Under the pieces are notes generated by a model. That model did no database searches. It had not been told where the DNA came from and was given only the letters and a program-made list of their open reading frames with translations. Shown piece by piece: positions 11,511 to 21,415 of a stretch of DNA of 64,000 nucleotides. Positions within the stretch are counted from its first letter, which is position 1. Every line of letters starts with the position of its first letter. The DNA is from Ascochyta rabiei (taxonomy: Eukaryota > Ascomycota > Dothideomycetes > Pleosporales > Didymellaceae), in contig NC_082414.1 of the NCBI RefSeq assembly GCF_004011695.2, positions 1,674,001 through 1,738,000 on the forward strand, written 5' to 3'. The position numbers and the translations under genes were made by a program.

Positions 11511-12095
11511 TTATCTCAAAACCTTCTCCTGGAGTCGTTGATTTCGATGAAACATCTTGCCTCCATCTCCAAGCTTCTTGGTGCCTTCTGCTTTTCTTGC
11601 AGCGCATGACCGATCTAAGAAACGGTGTATGTATTCCTTGACTGAGGCACCGACCTTGAGAGCTTCGTCGTTATACTGTTGAAAACTCACAGCGCTCACG
11701 CACGATCGAAGACGGATGATCTCATGATTCAGCTTTTTGACTTCGTCACAAAGAAGAGCCAGGTTCTTTGCGATTCTTTGAATGGCGATATCCTTACTCC
11801 AGTTGATCTTGAGGCTTCTCACTTTAGTGACTTTGCGAATTGCCGACCTTTTGGTCGTGAGACTTGGTTTCGCAGTCAAAGTTTGGCTTTCCAGACTTGA
11901 TGAGGTTGATGATGAACGTTTGGTTGTCCTTCTCTTTGGAGTTGGTTTATGGTCTGGCAGTCGGTAATTGTTCGAAACTGTCGACGACGGGGACACGCGC
12001 GGATGAGATGCTGCCAAAGTCCACTCTGGCGTGTCGGTGAGAATTTTGAGATGATAGTGAGTCTCTCTACGATTTAGGCGATGCGACGAAACCAT
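11511..12095 (-). CDS. hypothetical protein, basic, possible coiled coil
   Basis: A 194-aa open frame I do not recognise. Residues 50-90 are rich in Ser, Thr, Lys and Arg (KRRTTKRSSSTSSSLESQ). Residues 95-160 look helical and heptad-like (IAIQRIAKNLALLCDEVKKLNHEIIRL), suggesting a coiled coil, and the C-terminus is basic. No signal peptide or membrane segment. It sits about 300 bp from the edge of the RIP block and may be the remnant of a longer gene. Codon use is not obviously abnormal, and TGA/TCA triplets are present, so it is outside the mutated compartment. Confidence 0.45.
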   Translation of the reverse strand: MVSSHRLNRRETHYHLKILTDTPEWTLAASHPRVSPSSTVSNNYRLPDHKPTPKRRTTKRSSSTSSSLESQTLTAKPSLTTKRSAIRKVTKVRSLKINWSKDIAIQRIAKNLALLCDEVKKLNHEIIRLRSCVSAVSFQQYNDEALKVGASVKEYIHRFLDRSCAARKAEGTKKLGDGGKMFHRNQRLQEKVLR

Positions 12096-12942
12096 AAGCT
12101 TGGCGATACGGCCGATGGTAGTCGTGAAGAGAAAGGGACTGTTCTTAGTGAAGCTGCATCAATCTTGGGTACAAGATTTGAGTCTGTCAGAAGTGTTCAA
12201 ATATGGTCACTATTTAAACAAAATACGGGTTTGACAATAAATCATGGATATTTTTCATTCGTCGTAAGATTGGCCAACACAAAACTGGTTTGAGGATCAC
12301 TGAGTATTCCAAGGGTCCAGAATTAGTGAAGGATACACGTTCATGTTCCGGATACTACCGTACGACAACGGGAGGTCAGGTTATCTCATTGATCCGACAC
12401 TCCGCTTACCCTAGCGCACCCTCGCAGGCTCTAGCAAACTCTAGCAAACTCTAGCAGCCAATCACATACTAGTGCAAATTTCAGCTAATTACAGATTAAT
12501 AACGTAAGTTAGCGTAAAGCCTAAGCAGAGTGTCTAAGAGATTTTAGTTCCTAGTTTAGTGTAAAGCAATTTTAGGCCTTAGTTACAATTGTTGTTAGCT
12601 ATTAACTGTACAATACTACTACGTCTAATTATCTTACAGCAATATAAATATTTAGAGCAAGAGATTCTAATTCTCCTTATACCTATTATGTCTAACTCTA
12701 CTAGGTTTCTTATTAATAACTACACTGCTAAAGGCATTACGTTAAAACTTTAATCCTATTTACTACTAGTAAACACCTACTATACTACCTATTATTACTA
12801 AAAGTATTTACAGTGTTTACTAGCATTGTCTATAACCCTATTAAGACTCTTATAGCGCCCTGTCTAGTATAACTAGTCTAGTGTAGTGTTGCTGCTGTAT
12901 GCTACTATGCACTGTATCTAATATACAGGGAGGACTTCATAA

Positions 12943-13376
12943 ACTCTAGCAGCTAGATTAGTTGTCTACTAGCTACTAGCTGCTTATAAAGGCAGTAAGT
13001 CTTATAGACTCTAGCAGCTATCTGCTAGCTGCTTGTAAAGGCGGCAAGTCTTGCAGACTCTAGCAGCTATCTGCTGGCTGCTTGTAAAGGCAGTAAGTCT
13101 TGCAGACTCTAGTAGCTATCTGCTGGCTGCTTGTAAAGGCAGCAAGTCTTACAGACTCTAGCAGCTATCTGCTGGCTGCCTAAGTAGGTAGTAAGTCTTG
13201 CAGACTCTAGCAGCTATCTGCTGGCTGCCTAAGTAGGTAGCAAGTCTAGCAAACTCTAGCAGCTATCTGTTATCTGCTGGCTGCCTGCACAGGTAGTAAG
13301 TCTAGCAAACTCTAGCAGCTATCTGTTATCTGCTGGCTGCCCGCACAGGCAGCAAGTCTAGCAAACTCTAGCAGCT
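12943..13376 (+). repeat. tandem minisatellite, 49-56 bp unit, about 8 copies
   Basis: Eight head-to-tail units each begin ACTCTAGCAGCTATCTGCTG, continue through a GGCTGC...AAGTC segment and end GCAG or GCAA. The first six are about 49 bp; the last two gain about 7 bp (TATCTGT) and are about 56 bp. The core ACTCTAGCAG also recurs at both block edges, near 18.7 kb and near 21.3 kb. Confidence 0.9.
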
Positions 13377-13499
13377 TAATAGGCTAGTAAAAGGATAGAA
13401 GCTCTAAGGCTTTAATAGATGGTTAAAGTAAGCGTGCAAGGGCCTCTAGGGCAGGACAGAAGACAAGAGAGCTCTAGGAGAGGACGGAAAAGGAGCGAA

Positions 13500-16440
13500 C
13501 ACAAATCCTTACTCTCTTTAATAGGGAGGCTAGACTGTCTAAAGATTAAATTGCTGGCTATTAGGATATAGAGACCTTCCTAGAACTTATTAATACTGCG
13601 CGTTTAGAAGAAAATGTTAATTTCTAGACTAGGGTTATTAAATATTGTCTTATGCTTATCCTGTGCTATAGGGGTTACACTACTACGCCCTAACTAGAAC
13701 AAATTTGCACACTGCGGATGCTTATATTTGCTAGATTAGACGTTCTACTTATTACACGTACTAGATTTAGTAAGAGTGTTATCTTCTATACATTTACACT
13801 GCTAATATGGAAGATAACACTACAGTAAGTGCTACTAAACAAGCTTAGCAAAGAGCAGACAGATAATATTAAGAGACTGCTAGGTGCTAACCTAGTGTTA
13901 CTAAATAAGAAGACTTACACTGCTAAGAAGAAGCTTATAGACTAGATTACTAAGGAGGAGTTTATATACGTTCTTCTTAGGCTAGAATAGGCATCTAGTA
14001 CAGCGTTTTAAGATACACTAAAGTAGACAGAGTTCTAGGCGCGCATTAGACTAGTAGCTATTAATAAGGTGCACCTTGTCTCCTAGTAGGAAACCTTCTA
14101 ACTAAAGTTTGTAATGCTAAGTAAGTTGCGTACTGCTCTTTATAACGACGTAATATAGTTGAGATACACTGCTACTCTTAATACAGCCGCTAAAGGTATT
14201 GTGCTCTAGAAAGCTAGCTTTAGAGCTGTTAGTAGTAGAAGGGTATATAAGACGCGTGTTATACAAACATTAATTAATTAGCCTAACATGTCTCTTTACC
14301 TAGTACTAATACTGCGCATAAAGTAGAGAGTATAGGACACCTTAGCCTTTCTGTTAACTAAGGCTGTGTGCGATAGCAAGGCAACACTAGAGAAGATCCC
14401 TAAGACTATTGTCTTTATTAACAGACAACAGCAGCTCTAGGCAGCAGCGCTGTAGGTTATAGAAGCTCTAGTGTTCCTGTCTAAGACTCTGCCGCCTAAG
14501 AAGAAGTACACTAAAGCCTCTTCTAATAAAGGCTTATGCGTTCTAGACGTAGTATATATGTTCTATACTAACACTACTAAATTTAACTATAACTAGACAT
14601 ATACTAAGTTTAAACGTTCTACTTCTTATATATATATTGTCTTTACTATAACTTTGTTAGGTATAGGTATTAATATTAAAGATGTTGTAAGGGTTATAAC
14701 TTGCAGTATACTAATTAGTAAGAGCTTAGGTAATCTCTAGTAACACCTTAGTTATAGTGTGCGTAGGGATAGTCTATCTAGTAAGGCTATTATTATGCTA
14801 CTATATTGGCTCTTTAACTTAGAGGGTAAGACCTGGCCCCTAGCAGTAGAGGGAGGAGCATAGTTGTCTACTCTAGCGTCCTTATAACAGTTATTAAGGA
14901 AGCGCGCTTAGGTGTCTACTTTACGCGCCTTAGTAGGTAGCTTTTAGCTAAGCTAGCTGTTACAGTATGCAACACTAGGTAACACTACTAACATAGACAA
15001 GCTGTAGGAGGAACCTAATCTAACTAACATAGTTAATAGTTATAACAGACCTAAGAGACTTTAATTCTAGACTAAGGGCAAGAAGAAGTAGCGCAATAGC
15101 ATCCTGTTCTAGCTGAAGATGGTAAATAGTAGATGTTATTATTGTAGGTTTCTTAAGGACCTAGGCAAGTACAACCTGCCACTAGAGCAACAGCAGATTG
15201 TTCTGCTAGGATAGTGTTGCTCTGCCTATAACGCCAGCTTACACGTAGACTTAGTTAAGCTGCTAGACTAGCTAAAGCCTGTTAAGCTGCTGCAGGCTAG
15301 CTCTCTTACTACTGCTGTACTTAAGGAGCTAAACACCTTATTAATAATAAGGGCTACTCTTAAGTTAGGGTTTGTTAATTTAGGTTATTCTATAGTACCT
15401 AGTGGTTTTATACGCAGCTCTTTACGCCTCTAGTTTGTTTGCGCCTTTGCTAAGAGCATTAGGAAGAAGGGTAAGACACACTTATACATAGTAGAGTAGT
15501 TAGCTAAGAACTTTAACTGTCTAAAGCAGTAGACGCGTTTTAATAACAAGGCATAGTAGCTAGTAGGTAAGCTCCCTATGCTTGCGGTAAATGCTTACTA
15601 GAGGAACAAGGCTAAGAGAGAAGCTAAGGCTAAGAAGAGGAAACAGCATAACTAGATAGTGCAGTTATAGGTCTCTACTGCTACACAGTTGCAGGCCACT
15701 CTAGATAGGAGTCTTAACTCTTAATTAGCGCGACTTGCAGCTTGTCTTAATGCCAGCATAACAGCGCAGTTTATCTAGCTAGTATTACCTAGTGCGAGTA
15801 CGCTAGTAGCATTAAGTCTAGTAGTGTCCTAACACTTAAGTAGACTTATAACACTATTAACGTGTACGCGTTAGAACAGGAAAACTAACACTAGTAATAG
15901 TGTAGCTTTAACTCCTACACAAGCGCCCTTAAGTAAGGTTTCTAGAAATAAGCCTTATAAGGGTTTAACACTGTCTATTGTTGTACCTTTAACACTAGGC
16001 ACGCCTAGGGTTAAAAAGGCTACACCTAGACGTAATAAGCCTTTCCTAAGCTTTACACTAGTGTCTTGCAGTAGGCGTAAGTAGACATTAACTAAGAAAG
16101 GGATAGATGTATTTAAGTAGAACTGCAGATAACAGGTAGAGTCTAGCTGCTGTACAAAGGACTAGACCCTGCTAGAGTTTAGTTGTCGTGTAGAGGACTA
16201 GCCTAACAGGTCTACTGCTAGACTCTACTAGAGTTTAGCTGTTATGTAGAGGACTAGCCCAACAGGTCTACTACTAGACTCTACTAGAGTTTAGCTGTTG
16301 TGTAGAGGACTAGCCTAACAGGTCTGCTACTAGACCCTACTAGAGTTTAGCTGCTGTATAAAGGACTAGACCCTACTAGAGTTTAGCTGCTGTATAAAGG
16401 ACTAGCCTTTACTATAGAGTTTGCGTTTAGGTTATACATA
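13500..16440 (+). pseudogene. RecQ-like (SF2) DNA helicase fossil, RIP-mutated
   Basis: One frame (codons starting at positions = 2 mod 3) reads as a RecQ-type helicase for about 2.9 kb, interrupted mainly by TAG codons. Motif 0 region: LEQICTLRMLIFARLDVLL. Walker A at 13754-13777 reads TRTRFSKS, where an intact family member has a Gly-rich TG-GKS loop. The DEVH box at 14063-14074 reads NKVH. Motif III at 14162-14179 is RYTATL. The C-terminal RecA lobe has IPKTIVFINR, TLLGIGINI and a degraded LWQR-GRGxRG region near 14.73-14.77 kb. A C-x2-C pair follows near 15.13 kb. The substitutions match TpG to TpA on this strand. Amplified RecQ-like helicases are known near fungal telomeres and in repeats; whether this one was mobile or telomere-linked is inference. 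Confidence 0.75.
16141..16414 (+). repeat. tandem repeat, about 56 bp unit, roughly 4-5 copies
   Basis: Units run TAGAGTTTAGCTGYTRTGTA then GAGGACTAGCCYAACAGGTC and TRCTACTAGACYCTAC. The last copies lack the CAACAGGTC part and shorten. The array lies at the 3' end of the helicase reading frame and may have encoded a C-terminal repeat or follow the gene. Confidence 0.8.
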
Positions 16441-16844
16441 TACTGTGCTGCAAATTTAGCTAATTAGGGAGATAGCTAGAGTTTGCAAGATTTGTTTTAG
16501 CTAATAGAAGCGCCTACTAGAGTCTATAGGACCCTGTTTCTCTTTAGTAAATGTTATAGTTAAGTATGTTAGGTAGCTAGTGTTTACTTTTACTGCTTAG
16601 CGTAGCTATATAGTAAAAGTCTGTAGTTTATAGATAGCTGTAGCTAAAACTTATATAACTCTGCCTGTTTAAATTCTTTTTTAAATATGCAGAACTGCTG
16701 CTTCTTTAACGCCTTTATTAGCAACCTAGGGGGGGTTAGCCCTAACCCTAAGGCTATTATCTGCTGTGCCTGCGTAAGCTTATATTTTATTATAGTTGTA
16801 GTCTTAAACATATTCTAACAATATAAATAGCGCGCTGCCTGCTG

Positions 16845-17062
16845 CTACCGCCAGCAGCAGCAGTAACAGTAACAGCAGCAGCAGTAGCAGCAACAGCAGC
16901 AACAGCAGCAGGCCGCCGCCGCCGCCTTGCTGCACTAGCAGCAGTAATAACAACAACAGCAGCAGCAGCAGTAAGCAGCAGCAGCAGTAGCTGCAGCAAC
17001 AGCAGTAACAGCAGCAGCAGCTGCAGCAACAGCAGCAACAGCAGCAGCAGCTGCAGTAACAG

Positions 17063-17095
<33 letters not shown>

Positions 17096-17245
17096 GCAGC
17101 AGCAGCAGCAGCAGCCGCTGCTGCTGCTGCTGACGACGACGACGACAACGACGACAACTTTGGCAGGTTTGTGGGGGGAGGAGGGGAGGAGGAGGAGGAA
17201 GAGGAGGAGGAGGAGGTAGATTTGGGTGGGGGTCCTATAAACAAC
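16845..17245 (+). repeat. low-complexity CAG/CAA, GAC and GAG/GAA tract
   Basis: A long CAG/CAA run (poly-Gln if read forward) with a short GCC run, then GAC repeats (poly-Asp) and GAG/GAA repeats (poly-Glu). It is far less mutated than its surroundings. In CAGCAG and CAACAG the C of each CA is preceded by G or A, the contexts that escape the RIP seen here. It may be the acidic/Gln-rich part of the fossil upstream, since readable sequence continues in the forward direction beyond it. Confidence 0.8.
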
Positions 17246-18640
17246 CCCCCAGCAGCTTCTAGCGCGCTTACCTAGGGGTAACTAGCCTTCTAGTCTTATA
17301 TATAAACAATGCTAACATATATATAGCACCTCAGGATCTTCTTCTGTAGGTACTGGCGGGCGGGCTCCTTTGCTAGAACCTCTAGCTAGACCTGCTTGTT
17401 GTGCCTAGCATAACCGCGCCCCTTTAGTAGTGGCACTCTAGAGAGGTTACTAGGGTAAGGCAGTACCTGTTAATCAGGTACTGCTAAGCCCTAGTTAATA
17501 CTATAATCTAGTGGTTTTCCTAACCTATAATAGGGTGGGAGAAGCGTTAAGCTTAGCGCGCTAGTAGTTATTTACAATAGCTGGTGTGCTAGCAGAGACA
17601 GATCTTAGGCTGCGCTAGACTAGCAACAACAGGTATAAGTACTGTTAGACTAAGGGCTATGCAGTATGCATATTGCTGTAAGGCAGTAGTAGTTTGCCTA
17701 ACGCCTAGCTGACCTGCGATTAGTGCCGTCTCTAGAGCTGCAGTTACAGTCTCTGCCTGCAGAAGAAGGAGACAGGACCCTAAACGATGTAAGGTTTAGG
17801 TAGTAGCTGCAAACTGTTACTACATAGAAACAGCAGTAGCCCTAAGGGTCTGCCTCCCTCTAGTTCTAGGGGAAAAGCACTGTAGTTAGTCTAAGTATGT
17901 GGCGGTTAAGGTTAACATCTTTATTAGGTTTAGTTTAACTAGGTCCTAGTTAGTTGCGAGTACTGTATAGGAAAGCAAGCTAGATATCTTAGAAGGCTAG
18001 GCCTAGTAAGACAATACTAAGACTAAATATACTTTAGGTGTGTAGTTAGTGCAAACCTTCTACAGTAAGTAGGCTTGCTAGTAAGCAGGACACTTACAGC
18101 GTTGCTGGAAATCGTCTATTATGTTTAGAGGGGTAGAGTCTAATAATTAAACTAGTCTCCTATAATAACTTATGCCTAGTTTCTGTAAAGTGTTGTGTAC
18201 TACTTCTTGTCTGTAATGTTAGAGGGTAGAGTGCGTTAGCAGTTAAGGTGTGTAGAGGAGCGGAGGCAATACGCAGACAGTAGATAAGAAAGACTTGTTA
18301 TAGGCTTTAGGCTGTGTAGCTGTAGACTAGGTTTTAATTCTCTAGGTTAGGTTAGCATAAAGAGATAGACGCTTTAGACAAGAACCTACTGTTAGGCAAC
18401 AATTGTATCTAGTAACCTTAGTCTTAGACTTCCTAGTTGCGGCCTTCTTAACTCCTAACTTCTAGCTGTGCTTGTAGTGTTAAGGTAGCAATAGGAGCTC
18501 TAAATAGTTAAAGCCCTAGTAAGGGTGAGATTGTGGTATGTAGGAAAGCATGTTGTTAAGACATTAGACAGCTTTAGGCAATAATAGTAGTTTAGTACAG
18601 GCAGGGACAGGAAGATTTAGCTAAGGTGGGGCGTCCTACT
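17246..18640 (+). pseudogene. unidentified forward coding relic after the Gln/Glu tract
   Basis: Forward translation gives long stretches of protein-like sequence broken by TAG codons, for example GGGPINNPPAASSALT then LRIFFCRYWRAGSFARTSS, ending somewhere near 18.3 kb. I recognise no family. It could be the C-terminal part of the helicase fossil or a separate gene. Confidence 0.35.
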
Positions 18641-18647
18641 ACGCTGT

Positions 18648-18721
18648 AAGCGTTAGTTAGCTGCTAGAGTCTGTAGGAGGTACTAGCGCAGATCTTAAAC
18701 TCTAGCAGCTAACTAACGCTT
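18648..18721. repeat. perfect 23-bp inverted repeat (hairpin)
   Basis: The left arm starts AAGCGTTAGTTAGCTGCTAG (18648-18670) and the right arm is its exact reverse complement (18699-18721), separated by 28 bp. The arms contain the block's terminal word ACTCTAGCAG, so this may be the junction of two elements meeting end to end, or an internal palindrome. Confidence 0.85.
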
Positions 18722-18999
18722 GCGCTAGTAACTCTTACAAACTCTAGCAGCAGCTATCCTTGTCCTGCTTAAATATTGCTCCTAGATCTAACTTGTGCCT
18801 GTAATCCTAGCCTATAAGACCTGTTCTACTCCTCTGTTAACACTATAACCTGCACCTGCGCATAGTATAAACTAACCTTATTAGCCTATCCTACATATCT
18901 AACCTTATACCTATTACTGTCCTTAGGGTCTATAGGCGTATAACTAGTGTCTGTTAGAGGATTATAAGCATAGACAAACTAGATACAGTTAAGAGTAAC

Positions 19000-19095
19000 C
19001 TAAGTCCTGTCTAAAGTCCTCTAGACCCTGTTGTGCTTAACAGGCTAACCTAGGTCCTGTCTAAAGTCCTCTAGAAGCTGTTGTGCTTACTAGGC
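19000..19095 (+). repeat. two-copy direct repeat, about 60 bp unit
   Basis: The segment CCTAAGTCCTGTCTAAAGTC / CTCTAGACCCTGTTGTGCTT is followed directly by a near copy, CCTAGGTCCTGTCTAAAGTC / CTCTAGAAGCTGTTGTGCTT. Confidence 0.75.
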
Positions 19096-19139
19096 ACTAA
19101 GTTCGCTATTAGTAGTAAGGAGGACTTACTCTAGTCTGC

Positions 19140-19935
19140 TAAGTAAGAGAGATACTAACTTCTACGTGAAATTAATTATGTCTATCTCCTAAGACTTAAC
19201 CTAAATAGTAGGGTTGTTGTGCTAATTATAACCCTTATATACAACTATAGCGTACTCCTACAGGTTAATATTATTAATGTTAATAAAGCTAGTGTCCTTG
19301 GTATTATTAACAACAGGTACAACTCTAATAGCAGATTAACAGATGTGCTTAGCGTTAAACTAATCTACTTACGCTTCTAGTTTATGTATACCCTTAGTAT
19401 AGATGTCTAGAGACGCGTATATAGGTAACCTAGGAAGTTAATTACTACTCTATTTAGTAGACTATCTGTAAGAGTATAACGTCTATACTAACAGGAATAT
19501 ATCTTTAACTACAGATAGGGAGGTATAGGCCCTAGACGCTTGCTTGCTAAACTGTCCCTTAACGTAATTACGCACTAACTAAACATAGGTGTTACAAAGG
19601 GCAGTCTGCTTAAACACTACCTTAATATTATAAGTAGAGTTCTTGTTATTCTACAGGTTAATCTTATAAGCACAGTTAAGGTGCTTAAGTAACAAGTTAA
19701 TAGGCTTAAAAGAGTTGCTAAAGCCACGCTAATTAACTAAGCTAGATGTAAGGATTGTATGCTGAAGCACGTCTGTATTAGCAGGTAAGAGCAGCCACTA
19801 ATAGTACAGCATCTTGCGCCTGTAGTTACTCTAGCTAGCCCTAAAAAACGTAATTATAAGCGGGTTAACTATATGTTAAAGGATGCTAATATTGCTATAC
19901 CTTACCGCGCGCTGCACTGTTAAGAATAACTTAGT
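19140..19935 (+). pseudogene. unidentified coding relic, RIP-mutated
   Basis: A forward frame reads about 260 codons with only scattered TAG/TAA stops and clear protein character, for example VNIINVNKASVLGIINNRYN and LNVITH then LNIGVTKGSLLKHYLNIISR. Near the end it has a C-x2-C motif (RCKDCMLKHVC), perhaps a metal site. The family is not recognised. It could be part of the same element as the helicase or DUF6589-like relic. Confidence 0.45.
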
Positions 19936-20599
19936 CTCTTATAGGAACTAACACATAGTGAACAGGAGTAGGAAGCACCCGTTAGTAGGCAGAGAGAGAG
20001 AGACGAAAGAGAAGATAGTTGTAGATGTAGAGAGGTTGATTGAGAGTAAGGTGGTAAGGTAAGGTGTCTGTCTATCAGATGGATGGATGCCCCTCTTATA
20101 CCTGGCATCTAAGGGATTGCCGAGGTTATCCCCCCTGTTCACCAGCATTACCGAGGTAGTTACTCTGTGCACCGGCACAATAGTAACAAAGTTAACATTA
20201 GCAGTGTTTTTTACCTAAGTTAATCTAGCAAATGCAGTGTTCTAGACGTCCTTAACTAACTCTAGGAACTAGGTAGCTATAAGCTTCTAGATGGCAGCAT
20301 AGAGGTCCTCCTTCTAGCTGTAGATGTTAACGTTAATATTAAGGCGCCTGGCTTGTTGCATAGCACTGTAGAACAACGCAGTTACATAGGCAGTAAATCC
20401 CTATGCAACAATAGGCTCTATAAGATGGTACTTCACGTTCTCTTTGCTATTCTGTAACCTGTTTTATTGTAAAGTATTGCTATACACTGTGTAAATGTTT
20501 AACTTCCCTACTGCTACTGTACTGTAAGTGCGCACAATAGTGTATAGTAGATTTATCTGGATATAGAACTACGCAGGGACCCTAAGGATCCACTCTTAA

Positions 20600-21240
20600 T
20601 AGTTATAATCCTGCTAAGCATGCTGTTGTTTGTTTTGTATACTTTAGATATAGTTAGTGCGCTGTAAGCTAGTCACTATGTACAAGGAACAGCTAGTTTG
20701 CAAAATTACTTCCTAGTGTAATGTTGTTGTCTTTAGTTAGCCCTAGCTGTTTAAGGAAGATGCTATTATAGACCTGGTATGTCCCTTTAATAGTCCCTTT
20801 GTTTGCCATAATACCAGCAAACTGCCAGAACTGAGTCTTTAACAGCAGTAGTGGACTCTGTAGTAGAAAGGATAGTAGCATGTTCTTGTAGTCCTTAAAC
20901 ACCTTAAGAATAGCAGGACTATGTAGGCGCTAGACAGCCTTAAAGATATAGAATATTAAGACATTACAAGCAAAGCTGTTACTAGTACAGAGACCTAGGC
21001 TAGCAATAATGTTATTAAACTCTAGTAGTATAGACTGGTTGTGCATATCCTAGGTTAGGCTACTTGCTAGTAGTTAGTTGCACATAACCTACGCAGTGTT
21101 AGTAAAGGAATAAAACTCTACAGTATGGCTAACCTGCTTATAGCGCTTATAATTAGCAAAGTTAATATTGTTATAAACAGCAACAGCTTGTTAGTTTAAG
21201 GCCTAGGCCTAGAGGAGCTTCTAGCATAGAATTAGCCTAA
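20600..21240 (-). pseudogene. DUF6589-like protein relic, RIP-mutated
   Basis: On the minus strand the frame reads INFANYKRYKQVSHTVEFYS, LLEFNNIIASLGLCTSN, then KTQFWQFAGIMANKGTIKGT, YNSIFLKQLGLTKDN and FANxLFLVHSDxLTAH, with TAG at places that probably held Gln or Trp. FWQ...GTIxGTY...IFLxQLGL...LVHGDQLT is how I remember fungal DUF6589 proteins, which occur as multi-copy genes in Pezizomycotina and other fungi. The identification is from memory of the pattern and is tentative. Both ends are unclear. Confidence 0.5.
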
Positions 21241-21282
21241 ATCTTTAGTTATATAGACTAGACTACTGTTAGTAGATGTATA

Positions 21283-21415
21283 AGATAGACTCTAGCAAAC
21301 TCTAGCAGTAAGATAGACTTAAGCAAACTCTAGTAAACTCTAGCAGACTTATATAGGCCTCTTAGATAAAAACAGGCTTACGTATGTCTCTCTAACTCTA
21401 GCAGACTTACATAGG
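21283..21415 (+). repeat. cluster of ACTCTAGCA-type words
   Basis: Several irregular copies of ACTCTAGCAAACTCTAGCAG and ACTCTAGCAGACTTA, the same core as the 12.9-kb minisatellite and the block edges. No clean unit length. Confidence 0.7.

Noticed and set aside
12943..13376. CRISPR-like array
   Set aside because: Units are contiguous and similar throughout, with no unique spacers, in a fungal genome; it is a minisatellite.
13500..16440. Recoding of UAG as an amino acid, since most in-frame stops are TAG
   Set aside because: The same mutation also changes catalytic residues (DEVH to NKVH), and neighbouring genes use normal stops; RIP explains it.
16735..16755. CCCTAACCCTAA as an internal telomere tract
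   Set aside because: Only two units, expected by chance in CTA-rich RIP DNA.
16804..17244. Minus-strand ORFs of poly-Leu, poly-Cys or poly-Ser
   Set aside because: Direct translation of the CAG/GAG repeats in other frames; no protein evidence.
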